Shown piece by piece: positions 11,240 through 24,059 of a DNA stretch of 64,000 bases; the stretch's first letter is position 1, and every line of letters begins with the position of its first letter. Location: NCBI GenBank assembly GCA_003008705.1, contig PDUO01000052.1, forward strand, positions 110,601 through 174,600, given 5' to 3'. The position numbers were made by a program, and so were the translations under genes. The notes under the pieces are model-generated. The model was not told the origin of the DNA and ran no database searches. It saw nothing but the letters and a program-made list of their open reading frames with translations. The stretch is from Pezicula radicicola. Its lineage: Eukaryota; Ascomycota; Leotiomycetes; Helotiales; Dermateaceae.

Positions 11240-12355
11240 TTCGTGTTTAGCGGTTTCTCAACATCCAATGCACTCAGCACAGCATCAGAGTTTAGATACT
11301 TGACCATGCCAATCATACCAGGATAGCACTGGGGATCGTTATCTGCACAATGCTGAATACAATTAAACTCGCCCATGGGCGGCTCAGTCTGATATATTTT
11401 CGTGTATATATGTTCTTCGCAGTATGCTCCGGCATTGGTGCACACGACAGTATCGGGTAAACTCACACAAGAGGCCAATAACCTCTTATATTGGTCAATA
11501 TGAGTGGCCATTTCATTGTATATAGATGAGTTGAAAACCGCGGGTATTCCGTCGACTTCGGAGTATCCTACCTCGTAGAAACTCGGGTATAAATCGTACT
11601 GCAATAACCATAGATTACCAATGGCGATTAAGGTAAGAGGAATTCTCTTTTCGGGCACAGTGAGCTTATTGTACTACGGGATGATGTCCACATATACTGG
11701 CCTAAACCGACCGGCGAAGCTCTCACCAGAGATTGTCAGAGGACACTTTCCAAGATGAGGAAACGCCTGAAGACATCTAAGGTTAGCAAGACCTTTGGAG
11801 ATATTTGTAGGCAAGACTTACCTGGTACAGTAATTTGATTCCAGCGATGAAGTCAAGAGTAGATTCTTCGGTCCACTGGTGCAAGAACTCGTCGGAGTCT
11901 ACATAGGAGAATCTAGTGCTAGCAGGTTGATCAATGTAAATCACATAAGCTTCTTCTGTCCAGGAGTATTTGTTTCGATAGGTTCTACTTCCATCTGGCT
12001 TTGCCAAACATAGACCATTCTCTGTAAACATTCCTGCTATATGAGGACAGGAGCGTCGTCTGATAGGTTTTGAAATTTATGATACCCTTCAATTTCTGTG
12101 AGAGAATGAACCGATAATTGCATTTGCGGAAGGCATGTTCCTTACAGTAAAACGGATGCCTCTTTCCAATGTCTAGCCAGCCATAATATGTGCAGTTGCG
12201 CTGTTACATATTTCAGACTTTTCTGCTTCCACTGAAGCAAATCGAACAGAGTGTGATGCATTGTAAGGAGAGGTCAATGTCGAATAGTTTGAGCTTGCCG
12301 GAACGCTCCTGAAGAGGAGGCAGGCACCCAAGACCGAGGAGTTAAAGCAGTGCAT
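11240..12355 (-). pseudogene. Serine carboxypeptidase (S10) relic
   Basis: Secreted or vacuolar peptidase of the S10 family, which removes C-terminal residues at acid pH. The start at 12355 gives a hydrophobic signal-like N-terminus (MHCFNSSVLGACLLFRSV). Next come EICNSATAHIMAGWLDIG and EIEGYHKFQNLSDDAPVLI. The block that should follow, the WLNGGPGSSS oxyanion-hole strand, is missing, and the sequence jumps to AGMFTENG near 12030. YSWTEEAYVIYIDQPAS (about 11955) and the catalytic serine motif GESFAG (about 11725) are present. A Cys-rich 'cap' region then runs to about 11240 (CVSLPDTVVCTNAGAYC). The catalytic Asp and His are not found. The gene is thus deleted in the active site, frameshifted and truncated at the 3' end. 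Confidence 0.8.
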
Positions 12356-12764
12356 TCGGATACAATTAGCTAGTCGCGATGATTGTGCATTTGAACTGGT
12401 TCGTTGCCTCCTGGTGAGAGAAGACGAAGCTGATATAGAGATACTACGTTATTCAACCTCTACCATCCATGACTAACTCTTAATCCGACCAGATATTTGG
12501 GGTGTTGTGGTCCGTGTCTCCCACATTGCTTTTGTTAACCTGAAAAGGCAAGGCGCCATCTGATGCCGAGCCAGCTGCCATATTGAACAGTGGATATAAG
12601 CGACATCCAACTGGTATAGAAGCTTTAACATTTCAAATGACCAGACAACAGATAGGAGGGGATTTTTTCCCTCCTTTCTTTGCTATTATAGATCACCCAT
12701 TCTAAAACCTTAGAATACCTTTTCTAGAAGACTTCAAAGAGGTTTCCGACCAGAGACCCCCATA
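12356..12764. other. Divergent intergenic region
   Basis: About 400 bp between two divergent relics, presumably their former shared promoter. No specific site recognised. Confidence 0.3.
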
Positions 12765-14368
12765 ATGTCTTCCATAGTCCTCCAAATATCGGGTCGCGCC
12801 ACTGCCAACCTACAGCCTGGCTTGATGGCACATCTTACACATAGGGCTATGGGCGACGTATATGATCCTGTCAAAAACCCGAATGGAATCATAGACCTAG
12901 GGAGCGCAATGAACAAGTTGATACTGGATCACCTGGACCATTTCTTAACGACTCGCTTCAAATTGAAGGCTTCCAAAGGTACATGAACTCTCTATAATCG
13001 ACAATTTTTCTGATCTTCTCGCAGATGCTAGTTACCATGCCCTCAGCGGCTCGCCAGAGCTTCGAAAGCACCTAGCAAATTACTTCAACTAGTATTTTAA
13101 TCCCTAAAATCTCGTTTTACCCTCTGAGCTCCATATCACTAATGGAGTATCTATTTTGATTGATGTTCTAACCTTCACTCTTTGCAATGAAGGGGATGGA
13201 ATTCTATTTACTACGCCTATGTATGGGATGTTTAAGATCGATACTACTGTGCGGAGTGGGATCAATTTCATCGAAGTGTCGTCCAAAGGTCTTAGTCTGG
13301 ACGATATTTTCATTGATGGTAAAGAGATGCTGGATCGATACTAAAAAAACTCTAGAACAGCAGATGAACACAAATTCCAGAGTGAAGGCGGTGTAGATTT
13401 ACAATCCACACAATCCCACCGGAAGGACGTTCTCTGCTAAAGCCCTTGCTAGCTTGATGAACTTCTGTGCCGAACATAATTTACATCTTGTATCAGATGA
13501 GATTTATTCCCGGAGTGTCTTTGACATGGAAGATTTACCATCGTTTACCTCTGTGCTGAGCGTAAGAAGTAACATGGGTCCAAGAGCTATCCATGTACTT
13601 CACGAAACCAGTAAAGCAAGTCTTCTTTACAGCTCTAATCAAGCAGGAATTAACTCATTTTAGGACTTTGTAGGAGGGGGTTTGAGACTTGGATTTCTAC
13701 ATACTCTAAACAAAGACATTCTCCAAGCAGTAGCTAGCCTAAGGTGCACAATTATAATAACTCTTCTGCCGGAACTTAGAGACTAACTTTTAGTGTTTTA
13801 TAGCGTTTTCACCTAGATCACGGCATTCTCGGATCATATATTTACGGAGATACTAAACAGTCAAAAGTTCATGCAGAAGTATTTCTATACATACAGAATC
13901 AGACTACGCCAAGCTCATGATATTTCTGCTGCTGCATTCAACTCCAATGGGATAGAGTATTCCACCTCGAATACCTCGATGTTTTTATAGATATCCCTGC
14001 GTCCATAGCTGCGATGGTTTTCAAGCGACTCTTTTGAGGGAGGTGGAGGGTCTCTTGCATGTGGAGAGCAAGCACAAGAACTTCGATTGACCGATTACCT
14101 TCTCGATCGGGGGGTTTTCTTGGAACCCGGAAGTGTGAGTAACCTACTACTTGGCATAGTTCTAGCTGCACCGTTAATCCCTAACCATTCTTCTCTTATC
14201 TAGGCTTTCTCGGCTCCTGAATTCGGTTACTTTAGACATTGCTATGCTACGGGTGTGACAAGGCAACGGGTTGGGCTCGAGCGTCTTCTGAAGGCGCTGA
14301 ATAACCTTTCCGGTGATGGGGATACGAAATTAAGTATGCCCAAGAGTTTGGAGGAAATTGTTACTTAG
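12765..14368 (+). pseudogene. ACC-synthase-like PLP aminotransferase relic
   Basis: Class I/II fold-type-I PLP enzyme close to 1-aminocyclopropane-1-carboxylate synthases and related fungal aminotransferases. It starts at 12765 (MSSIVLQISGRATANLQPG). Family marks in order: GIIDLGSAMNKL (about 12885), YHALSGSPELRKHLANYF (about 13035), HITNGVSILIDVL (about 13130), IYNPHNPTGRTFS (about 13400) and LVSDEIYSRSVF (about 13490). The SK motif carrying the PLP lysine sits at 13610-13615 and is followed, after an intron 13616-13663 with a GC donor (GCAAGT...TTTTAG), by DFVGGGLRLGF. The end (GVTRQRVGLERLLKALNNL) is intact to about 14368. Lesions: two stops near 13090-13110, a one-base shift near 13340, a TAG at 13394 and several after 13780. 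Most catalytic residues survive, so loss looks fairly recent. Confidence 0.82.
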
Positions 14369-14945
14369 AATGAGTGGTTAAAATAACTTTTTATAAGTTG
14401 CCTTGTTTCTCGAGATATTAGCCCAGTCCGTATGGATGGAGGAAAAGTATATCCACAAGGACAACTTATCATTCATTGATCCTTGTAGTAGATTCTGCAC
14501 AACAAACCCGCCAAACCCCTCACTTCGGGTTTTTCATCTGTAAAAGGTTCGTGAGGTTTTTCTGCCGCTGTCCTTACATTAGCAGTAGAAATAACTCCCA
14601 TTTGAAACCTAGTTTCGTCAAAGTTATATATATCCTCATTCAAGATCCCGTATTTGACAATTGTATTCCGTACCAGTTCAAACCAAGCCCCGGTTATCTT
14701 AGGATCTTCGCATTTAGCTCGTTGGTTAGGGTTTATATAACGGTGCCGTACAGATCCTTATCTCTTGCGGAGACAAGCACTTGACCTCAGATCTTCCGGC
14801 CCCTCTCGCAATAACCCTACTAAACGCCCTTAACAACTCTCATTCAAACGTGTATGCAGAGACCTTGATCCCCGACTCACGGTTGATATACCGCCATATA
14901 TCTACCTTGTCGCCCACGGCCAAAGAAGACCGCAATTATAAGACG
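14369..14945. other. Intergenic region
   Basis: Nearly 600 bp with no recognised gene. It holds short spurious frames only. Confidence 0.3.
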
Positions 14946-17456
14946 CCGTACATGCTGTGCTACATGCCGCCGAAAGAAACAAAAGGTATTGGATTACCAG
15001 TCACTCACATTCTACCTTGGACAATACCTATTCATATCAAGACCAAAGACTTATTCTGTACATGCTGATCAGTACTGCAACGAACAGTGTGACGAAATGA
15101 GGCCGGTTTGTAAAACATGTTCGAGAAGGAACCTTCCGTGTGAAGGGTATAGCTTGCACTTTGAATTTAAAGATAGTACGGATCTTGTCCGTCAACAAGT
15201 TGAAGATCAAGAGAAGAAGAAATGGGTTGTAATTAGAGCGAGAACCAACGCCGGCATCAGCAACGATTCAAACCGGTCGACACAGCGTGACTACAAACGC
15301 CACGGAGAGAATGCAGCTCCACACCATCGGATGTTCACCCCTGGGCCCGCCGGCTACGACGCTGGAGAAAGCGATATAGACTTACTTCCATCAACGGATA
15401 GGAATCAAATATTGGAAGTTTTACAGACACCTCCGTATGACTCTCCGCAAGCGTCGAAGTTACGAGGTCAATCTAGCCCTATAAATGGTCATGTTCTTAT
15501 GACCGAGTTCTCTCCTGAACCACCTTTTTATTTTGCGAGTCCAGATACAGATTTCTTTCCAGAACCCAACTCCTCCGGACTGTCTCCTGGCTCTACAAGC
15601 TGTGGGCATGGATATCCGGGATCACATTCGGATAATAGAAACACCTTAGAACGATTAGAACTAGACGACAATCTATTCTACGACAAAAGTACGAATTCAC
15701 CCCTTCTTACTCCCGCAGAGAATGTTATATCTCCACTTATTTCGCCTAGCGAAGGCAGTCTGACCAGCTTGAGCTCGTGTTCTAACAGGATATCTTTGAA
15801 CAGCGATACCCGTTACCTAGAAGATCCATATCTGTCACATTGCCAGGAGTTCGTTGGCGGTATTCTTCCACCACACCTGGGTTATATACTACCACTATAT
15901 ATGAGATGCTCAATGCTAAAATCGGCGTTTCTGGCACTATTCGCGTCGCACATCGCGGGACTGCATAAATTATAGCACAGTAGGACGACCAACGGACGGC
16001 AAGACCTTATTTATGATGATGATCATGATTATGACCTCGATGAACACAGTCATAGTGGTCACAAAACGACATTCGCCCCCAACAATTTACATCTAAGGCG
16101 AGGTCTTGAGTACTATACCACTGCTGTCAAATATTTGAGGGAAGTCGTGCTACTAGTAGATTAAGAGCCTCGCTTGTATACAAGGGAGGATGTTATCGGT
16201 ACATCCATATGCCTTTGCCTCTATGAGTTGGGTTATAGATCGTACTCTGGGTTTATTAGTCACTTCAACGGAGCAATGGCTATCGCTCTTGGAAATACTG
16301 AAACTCTGTTGTCGTCGCACAACGGGTTTGAGTTACTGAAATCGCTACTCAATATTCAAGCCTTGACCTGCGTGTCCAGGGAGCCGTACTGTCTTTTAGA
16401 CAGAGAGGTTGCCTCAGTTGGGGCTCCACTTTCAATATTTCCAACATCTCTACTATCACGACTTGGCACTGTTAAAACCGAGATGATCATAGATACTTTT
16501 TCCTAGGTTGTGGTTATTCGAAGGCGCATTGTGGCGGAGGCTTGCACCCTACCACAATAGATAATTTCGACACTAATACGGGGAACATTCTTCGTGCGCA
16601 TTATTCCTGGTGGTTAAGCCACTAAAATATTCCCCGGTGACGAAAGGATGACTTGGAGGCAGAATGGGAAGCCCATTCTGTGTATATTCATGGCGAAACG
16701 CTCTACAAGATGCTCGAGAAACAACGTCAAGACCCTGACAAGTGGCACGAAGGATTGGAAATTTCTGACTTTCCAATCGAGTCATTTAATTCAAGTGCCA
16801 TATCGCTTCTTTATAAACCTGTTTATAAGGATTAAGAGAACGACAAGGCTGATGCGTCTGGAAAGCTCAGCATTCATCTAGTGCGTTTTTAGTCTTATAC
16901 TACTGCAATGCAATATATGTATTACGCTATAGGGCAGCTTCTCTGCTGCGAGGGTCAGCTATGTCAAGATCTATGCCCTAGAACCGAATTAAGAGAAACC
17001 ACTCCTCAGCTCTGTCAACAAAAGCACTTCCGTCGAGAATCAGGTATATCCGCCTTGAATCCTTGGGCACATCTCGTTCTCTGTATTGCAGAGGGATTAG
17101 ACACGTCCGACTGCACAGGTCAAGATAAACTTACCTTTGGCGTAATCGAAATCTTGTGCATGACATGCGTGGCATGCTACACACCAAGTGTCTCTTCGTA
17201 TGTCCTGGATATTGTGTTTGCTTGGTTCGAAGCGGCAAATGCGTTGCGTGAGCGCTTTATTCAGATTACAAGGCGAATCATTACCCTCGTTGCTAAAGAG
17301 TTCAAGCGTGGCCGCAAGATTCTCGAGATAGAACCTAATTTTTCTATATATACCGATCGAGAGGAGCTGCTCAAACCAGATATTAAATTCTCCGCTGGGC
17401 TGTTTGGGCAGCTGGTCGACGGCAGGTTGTTTAAAGACTTCGTTGTAGTCGATTAG
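14946..17456 (+). pseudogene. Zn2Cys6 transcription factor relic (Fungal_trans_2 type)
   Basis: Nuclear Gal4-type regulator. A probable start is at 14946 (MLCYMPPKETK), followed by an intron from about 14986 (GTATTG) to 15070 (ATCAG). The DNA-binding domain is damaged: CDEMRPVCKTCSRRNLPCEG keeps the last cysteines, but the first CxxC-RRR part reads YCNEQ and is no longer a zinc site. Residues encoded by 15140-15820 are Ser/Pro-rich linker. From 15840 (YLSHCQEFVGGILPPHLGYI) to 17456 the sequence has the helical look of the Fungal_trans_2 regulatory domain, in four blocks separated by stops or frame shifts near 15975, 16165, 16505 and 16835. The gene is followed by an opposed second regulator. 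Target genes unknown. Confidence 0.75.
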
Positions 17457-18030
17457 GGCAAAGGTACGTAGCTAAATGTAGTTGTAATTTAACATCCGCG
17501 TTTGGTAAACATTAAAGTAGCCATTTTCAGCACCCAAATGACGTGATGCCTAATCCTCTACTTAAGATTGAACGCAACTAGTGAGCAACTATGAGATATC
17601 TTTAACCGTTTTCCATTTCAAGATTCAGAGGATCCGTGACGATAGTTAATCTCACTCATACTTAAAACGGAACATCCCCCAAAGGTGCTTCAATTATCAG
17701 TCATACTTGTTCAACTTATAGCGTCAGCATTTTAGCCAAATCTTTGCCTAAACAACCACATCTAAGGCATGGAGTCGACATATCCCCAAGGATCAGCTGC
17801 AATGCGAGTCTATGCTGTGCCAGGAGAAGACTTCTCATTGAAAGTTTAGAAAGTCTAGCAGAGCATCGTGCACACTCACGTAAATTTCTGGTCTTCGTAT
17901 CCGTATTTCAATATACTTTATATCGAAAACATATTGACTTGAACCACAGTTTATTATTGAAGTGCTACTGTAGTCGCATAATAGTTTCTAAATGTTATAA
18001 ATTCTATTTACATCTACTATAGATTTCCAA
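17457..18030. other. Intergenic region between two convergent regulator relics
   Basis: About 570 bp, AT-rich, no gene recognised. The short frame at 17744-18022 has no family resemblance. Confidence 0.3.
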
Positions 18031-20343
18031 AGGCCGGCCACTGATACATCATGGGACCATCTTCGACATTCCAAGACAAGACCGCGCTTTCATAGTCGGC
18101 GAAAATGGTATTATCGATGGCTTGTAGTTGAGCAGAGCCAGTGGCACCAGCGCCATATGTGTCTGCAGAAACTTCTAGTATTGAACCCATCTTCCTGCTC
18201 ATCCCCTGACTGTTGGCCTGAAACTCCACTTAGCATGAGAGAAGGGTGAAACAGATCGCTGCCTGGTGGTAGAAAGTTTCTTTGTAGGGAATATATCAAA
18301 ATGTCCCATATCAAGTTCATGTCCTTTGCTGAAATATCTAATTAGGCATCGGATTTACTATTGTACTTCGGCCATGAACATGCTGCTATGTTTATTTGAG
18401 CAATATTCAGCCTCTAGAGGCACGTTAACTAACCGACAACTAATGGGTGCGGGAGGTCGAACATACCTGCCGTTCTATAATAGGGAAATGAGGACTGGGT
18501 GTGCATGTAAACTTGTAGCACTTTTTGAACCAGGTCCGTGCTAATTCTCTCGAAGTACTGTCATCTACGTAACACGACCATAGGGGGACCGAAGCTGCGA
18601 CTCCAGCGCAATATGCCAGAAACGGGTCAGAAATTGGGAATTCTTTCTCGTCAATCATTGTAATAAATCGTCTAATCCAGGTAGAATGAAATAGGGCTAA
18701 GTCTATTGAAGAATCTAAAAATGTCAGAGGGATTTGCCCAGAACGCAGTTTGATCTCCTCTGATAGCAGGATTGGATGATGTAAAAGGCAGACAATTGTA
18801 TGGTAGACAAATTGCACAAAAAGCCAAGGGCCCTAGTAACTTGGAATTTTCTGCAGCTCGATGCTATTGTATTCAGTAAACCCTTCATTGGCAAACCGAT
18901 GTTGGCTGGAAAAATTCGACTCAAATTCCAAAAGGTTGCTTAGTATCTCAGCGTGCCGAGATGTATGGCGCCCAGCGTGGGGTTTCGGTTGTAGATTTAG
19001 GACTTTGACAGTAGGCCAAAGTCTTCTGCCATAGCTGTAAAACTTGTATTGTAGATACAACCAGACTGGTGTCTGTAGGATCTAATGTGTTATTCTGAGG
19101 ACTCGGGTACAAGCCACCTAATTCTTTAGGAGGCTTTGGCGGGCTTGTAGGATAAGGTAAAGGCGTATCAAATATTGGCAGAGGCTGTCGACCTCCCCAA
19201 CTGCACATTAGATCAAGCATATGCAAACTCCAAAAACATCGCATGTGATTTTCATAGAGATCGCCGGACGAATTAACACTGTTGCTTTCGTGGAGACCAA
19301 GAGACTGGCACATGCGTAATCCAAGTCCTATATTGGACCAGGCCCGATGTACGTTTCCAACTATCCGAAAATCAGTGGCATTCAAAGTAGAGCTCGGATA
19401 TTGTGAAAACCTGTCAGTTCATAGTACGCCTGCAAACACAATGCCTGTAGCGTTGCAATATCTACCGTCCCATCTGAAAATCTTTTATGGATTATCTGCT
19501 CTGCCGCCTTCGAATACTGAGCCATCAGTCCTGGATCGCTTATAGGCGATAGAGCACCTTCGGTGAATTTGAGCACATGTGCAAAAAGAATATAGACGAT
19601 CCCAGTGGGTAAAGCTGGAGCCTCAGCCCGTAATTTGTTTACACAGAAGAGAGGCAGCGGTTAACAGTCGCAGTGGTAGACATATAACGCCACGACATCC
19701 AAAATCTCAGGACCAGAAGGAGTTGCTCTTTTGAGTCATTGTCAGATCAAATATAAATCTAAGAGAAGGATACGAACTTAAATGCTTGAAAATATGGTCT
19801 TGGGGATGTGGTGGATTGATTGCTAGGTAGTGTTGGCACAGGATCGTCATGCTCAGAACTTGATGTCGCCGTGGTAGATGATGCTGGCACATAGAACTGA
19901 TCTCTTCCATGAATAACACTAGAAGAACCTTGCTGATTTGTCTCACTTTAAAGCTCATTATTAGAATCAAAATTTAAGTCAAGTTAAAACAATGAAATTA
20001 TTCCAAGCGTTGCAAAAGTGTTGCCGTGGTTCCAGCTTCTTGAATCGATCTTCCTGCATAGAATCAGCATTAGAAATACAGAAATGGCGAGTAAAATATC
20101 ACCTATATCTGTGGAATAGTAGCTCCTCCCGATTTGCTGGTACCAAAATCCTCAGAGTAAACACACTGTTGCTGGAGTCTCTCACACGTCGTACAGAACG
20201 GCCGCTGACCAGGACATCGAATCTTCTTGCGTCTAAGGCTAGAAATTAGTCTACATCCCATAATTTCATAACGTAGGCACTTACCGGCAATTGTCACAGG
20301 CTTGTCTTGCTCTTTTCGAAGGCTGACCTTCCTCCTCGGCCAT
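18031..20343 (-). pseudogene. Zn2Cys6 transcription factor relic (Fungal_trans type)
   Basis: Second Gal4-type regulator, minus strand. It starts at 20343 (MAEEEGQPSKRARQACDNCR). A GTAAGT intron (about 20284 to 20235) interrupts the zinc domain exactly after the first CxxC-R, the usual place in this family. The domain continues RKKIRCPGQRPFCTTCERL, so all six cysteines are kept. The middle homology region is seen from about 19560 to 19000 (ALCLQAYYELTGFHN; RAWSNIGLGLRMCQSLGLHE; MRCFWSLHMLDLMCSWGGR). A C-terminal helical part follows to about 18550 (WIRRFITMIDEKEFPISDP). At least six frame changes or stops break it, including in the linker at 19700-20000. It is the better preserved of the two regulators. 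Confidence 0.8.
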
Positions 20344-21381
20344 TATCACTATTGCTTGCGTGGCACACTTGTGTAGGAGACAAGCTAGCGGTGAAGAGAT
20401 AATTCCTCCAAGGTAGTTTACTGAATAAGTAATAACAGCTATACCAATAAAATATAAAATGAAGAAGATTACACAACACAACTGGAATCCTCGCCTCCGA
20501 TCGCAGCTATAGTGTATATAACTCTAGGAGGAACGAGTCAGTGGGGTGCAGAACGGGGGGGTTGCTTTCGTGGGCCGGTACTAAGCGAAAGATCCCCCCC
20601 CTCTCCTCTCCCCCCCCTTTAGGCACGTTCGCAATTAGTGAGTGGGTTAGTAAGAATGTTCTATACTAAAGCAGTCAGTCCCCCAGACCCTTGGTCTTTG
20701 AGTCATTGAAGAAGAAGAAGGCTTCCGCTAGGTAGTCTAACTGAAGTTGGTTAGGCACCGAACACGCCGTGGGGAGGAAATAAGGGGGGTTGAGTGTTAG
20801 TTGTGATATATAAGGAATTTCATATAATTAAATACCTAGAACTACGGAGCTCCGCCTCTTTGGGAAACGTTTAAGAACTTCACGAGGACAAGTGTTTAGA
20901 GTCTATACCACGATTTTGAAAACTCAGAACAGGTATCAAAGTGTTGTCTCCGTCGGCTTACAAATGGTTAGACTCCCCCATCAGCTTGATTTTTATACTA
21001 AAGTAGCGTTGAAATGCTTGAAAGATCACGCTAGATTATAACAAGCTAGATATCTTCGCTGATGTATGGGTAACTAGTTCGCCTAGACGACTCGATGGTA
21101 GTATAGTCTTGGGCGGACATATTATAAGAAGAGTATACATTCGTCGTACCAAAACTACTTCTTCCATATAAAGTATAACAGTCACCAATATAGATAGAAC
21201 GTGACAGGCCGCGAGACGACAAATTTCTCTTAATACCCGTAAATAGAATTTAAACGTCTTGGTAACTATCTCATCAGAATATCTATTACATCATTATAGC
21301 CAAATCTGCAGTACATCCCGCAACTATGCTATTGTTTAGACAGATATATCTTGATTTGTCTTCTTCTCCTCATTCTATCAA
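20344..21381. other. Intergenic region with G and C homopolymer runs
   Basis: About 1 kb. Between 20555 and 20625 there are G7, C8 and C8 runs close together (GGGGGGG ... CCCCCCCC ... CCCCCCC), able to pair as a hairpin and unusual in this AT-rich neighbourhood. No gene recognised in the remainder. Confidence 0.4.
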
Positions 21382-23180
21382 TTAGCAACGGCATCAGAGT
21401 TATCGTCCCCTTTGCCGGGTGTCAGGGTAGCTCCGTCGACAATATTGTATTCATTACTGGCGAACCTATTAGCAATAACCTTAATTCTTAGAAATAAGAA
21501 GCTCACGAAAGCATTAAATTTAGCAGGAAAAGTGACAACAACAGCATTGGCCCCGTTGCTGCAACAGCGCTAATATATATATATCTATGAATCTAAATGT
21601 TAGTATAAGCCAGACATTAGTAGAGTCTCTAGCAAGTACCTTATAATGTCGGAATAATGCGACGCCGTCAGCATAGTAGTGTATAAAATCTTAGAATAGC
21701 AGGCTCACCGCTTCATTGATAGCAATCCGTTCTACAGAACCCTATTCTGGGAGATAGTGGTTATCGAGTTATACACTGCCGCAACGAGAGTATCATCTAC
21801 CCTAGGACCCAATCTCTTCTTGAGCCGAACTTCGAAGAGGTTGGTGCAGATTGCTCCCGCCACAGTAGACCCAATAGAACTACCCACAAAGTGGAACAGT
21901 TGAAATATTCCTGTAACTTGAGCCAACTCAGCATGCGGAACAACCATCTGAATTGCAACGACAATTAAGCTTTCCAGGACGGCAGCACCCAGTCCTTGAA
22001 GAGCCTGAACGAAGAATATTTACGTTGTAGAATTATCTGCTCCTCGTAGCCGAACCATTAGTCTAAGAGAGATTGCGCGTAATGTGCAGCCACTAACGAC
22101 AATCCATTTGTACTTTCGTGCCTTGTATACAATGGCGTCTATTATAATTGTAAAGAAACATTGTGAAATAGTACTGCAGAATTGAAGAATCGTAGGATTC
22201 TACGCAGAAAAGTCATAGACAACGACCGACTATGAATATATATAGGTATGAGTTGAGTATATGCTATAATAGTCCAGCATGCCCACCAAAATGACAATGA
22301 CGAATGTCGCGTTTTTGAACTAGCGGACAGGTAGTATAGGGTGTTTCGCAATCCAATGCTCGTATACAGGAAGTCCACAGAGGAAAACAAATCCAAGTAC
22401 AATAAGTGCCTGGAGATACGGGGTTTTAAAAGCATTGGTGGTAGTCGCCGCAAGTGTGATGGGGAGTAATAGCATGGTAAACCCGGCAGTAAGAATATTC
22501 CTCCTAGATCGATGTTGGAGCAGAAGCTATAGGCTGTGGTCTTTTTCGTCTAGGCAATTCCTGCCTTTTTCGCTTTTTGTTGGAAAAAAAGAAGTATTCC
22601 CACGAGCATACCACAACAAGCTAGCTCCAGAATCGTAAACATGCCAATACCCCAGCGCCAACCGATGCCACCAACTACGCTGTTGATAATGGATGCAGAT
22701 ATAAATGGCGTAATAATGGTTAGTATGTTAAACAGTCCAATTATCAATACCCTAGATCTTACAGGGGTGAGATCCGAGATTAGGATTTTATTTATGACAA
22801 GAAGACCGACCTGACCAAGACTGTATAAGATGATACCGCCAGTATACATGTTAACTAAGCTCGACTTGGCCATAAGGATGTAAGAGATCGTGTTGCAAAG
22901 TACACAAAAAGCGTACGTTTCACCTCTACCAATGACATCCGAGATCTTAGCGATGGGAGCTAAAGCCACTGCTGTTAGAACACTAGAGGCCGTGTTGAGA
23001 GTTGCGATAGTTGAAAATTCAGAGAACTCTAACACGGCGTAGTAAATATAGTTAGAAGTGGTACTATTGTCCAATTAGCTAAGGAGGTTAGTAAACGAGC
23101 TCAAAGAAAACCAGATGCGTTAGTACTTACAAGACCGTCATCATAGAAGCTAACCTAAAGTTACTGATTAGAATCTAAAA
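21382..23180 (-). pseudogene. Siderophore-transporter-like MFS relic (SIT/ARN family)
   Basis: Relic of a 14-TM MFS carrier of the siderophore-iron transporter (SIT) family, which imports ferric siderophores. The first part reads well to 22550: a start region near 23070-23160, then SSVLTAVALAPIAKISDVIG and GRGETYAFCVLCNTISYILM (the TM2-TM3 signature), ILYSLGQVGLLVINKILISD, PVRSRVLIIGLFN and GGIGWRWGIGMF. A later helix is seen at about 21950-21760 (HAELAQVTGIFQLFHFVGSS, IGSTVAGAICTNLFE). The tail ends VDGATLTPGKGDDNSDAVAN at a stop at 21382-21384. The region 21960-22550 carries stops and shifts. It lies back-to-back with the ABC transporter relic. Confidence 0.75.
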
Positions 23181-24059
23181 GCCATTGCAATTTGACAACA
23201 CACCTTAATCCAGATAATTTTTCGGCCATTCTTTCCTTAAACTGCCTCTATAGCAAGGATTTGGCTACTGCTGTATTCGTGGCATCTCCAACTTCTACGG
23301 GGGATATGCCGACAATGCCATCGTGGCCCTTGGACTCAGCAGAGGCTGTGTTTAAGTCTCCTGTCGAGATGATCTCTTTAGGAGCGGGGCGGAACTACTT
23401 AGCGACAGCGTTTAGAAAACCTATCTTAGTGGAGGTGAAAAAAGAGGGCAAAAGTTGTAGCAATTCGGATTAGGGGGTCTTTGCTTAAGAAGGCCTTCTA
23501 TTATATACACCGGCCGCGCCATCAGCTTGTGTAGGTCAACGAATCAACTAAATCAGCGACTTCGATATACGAAGGCACAGCGGTCCAACCTCCCTAGGAC
23601 AACTCATCCGAAGGGGATCTTTGGCTTACAAGTCTAGTGCTTCATGTCTCGGCTGTTGCTCCGGCCTTGGAGTCGGAGCCGGGGGTAGGATAGAAATTGT
23701 GGAGTATTGTTTCTATTAGGGGGCTTTCGCTTCACCCTCACATGTCTACCACGTCCGTCGAATTATATATATATATATATATTGCCTTCTTCTATCAATA
23801 CACAGGATGCTATGAAAGTTCTTTAATATTTTTGCAATGTCGAGTTATAAGTGGATAGTAAATAGGGAGCTGAACCACAAGTAAGCTTGAAGTTCGGGGG
23901 ACTGCGAAAAGAAAAGGAAATCTCCCAGCCGTATATAAAACTAACAATAGCAGAGTTAATTTATTGTGTTTTTTGGTGCTCCTAGCATTCTACTCTGTGT
24001 ACTACATATCCTGTGGCTTGAGAAAGAAAGGTATACTAAAATAGAGTATTTTTCGAACT
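23181..24059. other. Divergent intergenic region with (TA)n microsatellite
   Basis: Divergent spacer between two transporter relics. A perfect (TA) run of about 21 bp lies at 23764-23784. The open frame at 23192-23473 is antisense-like and has no family match. No gene supported. Confidence 0.4.

Noticed and set aside
23764..23784. (TA)n run as a CRISPR-like or origin element
   Set aside because: Plain dinucleotide microsatellite with no spacer structure; common in fungal intergenic DNA.
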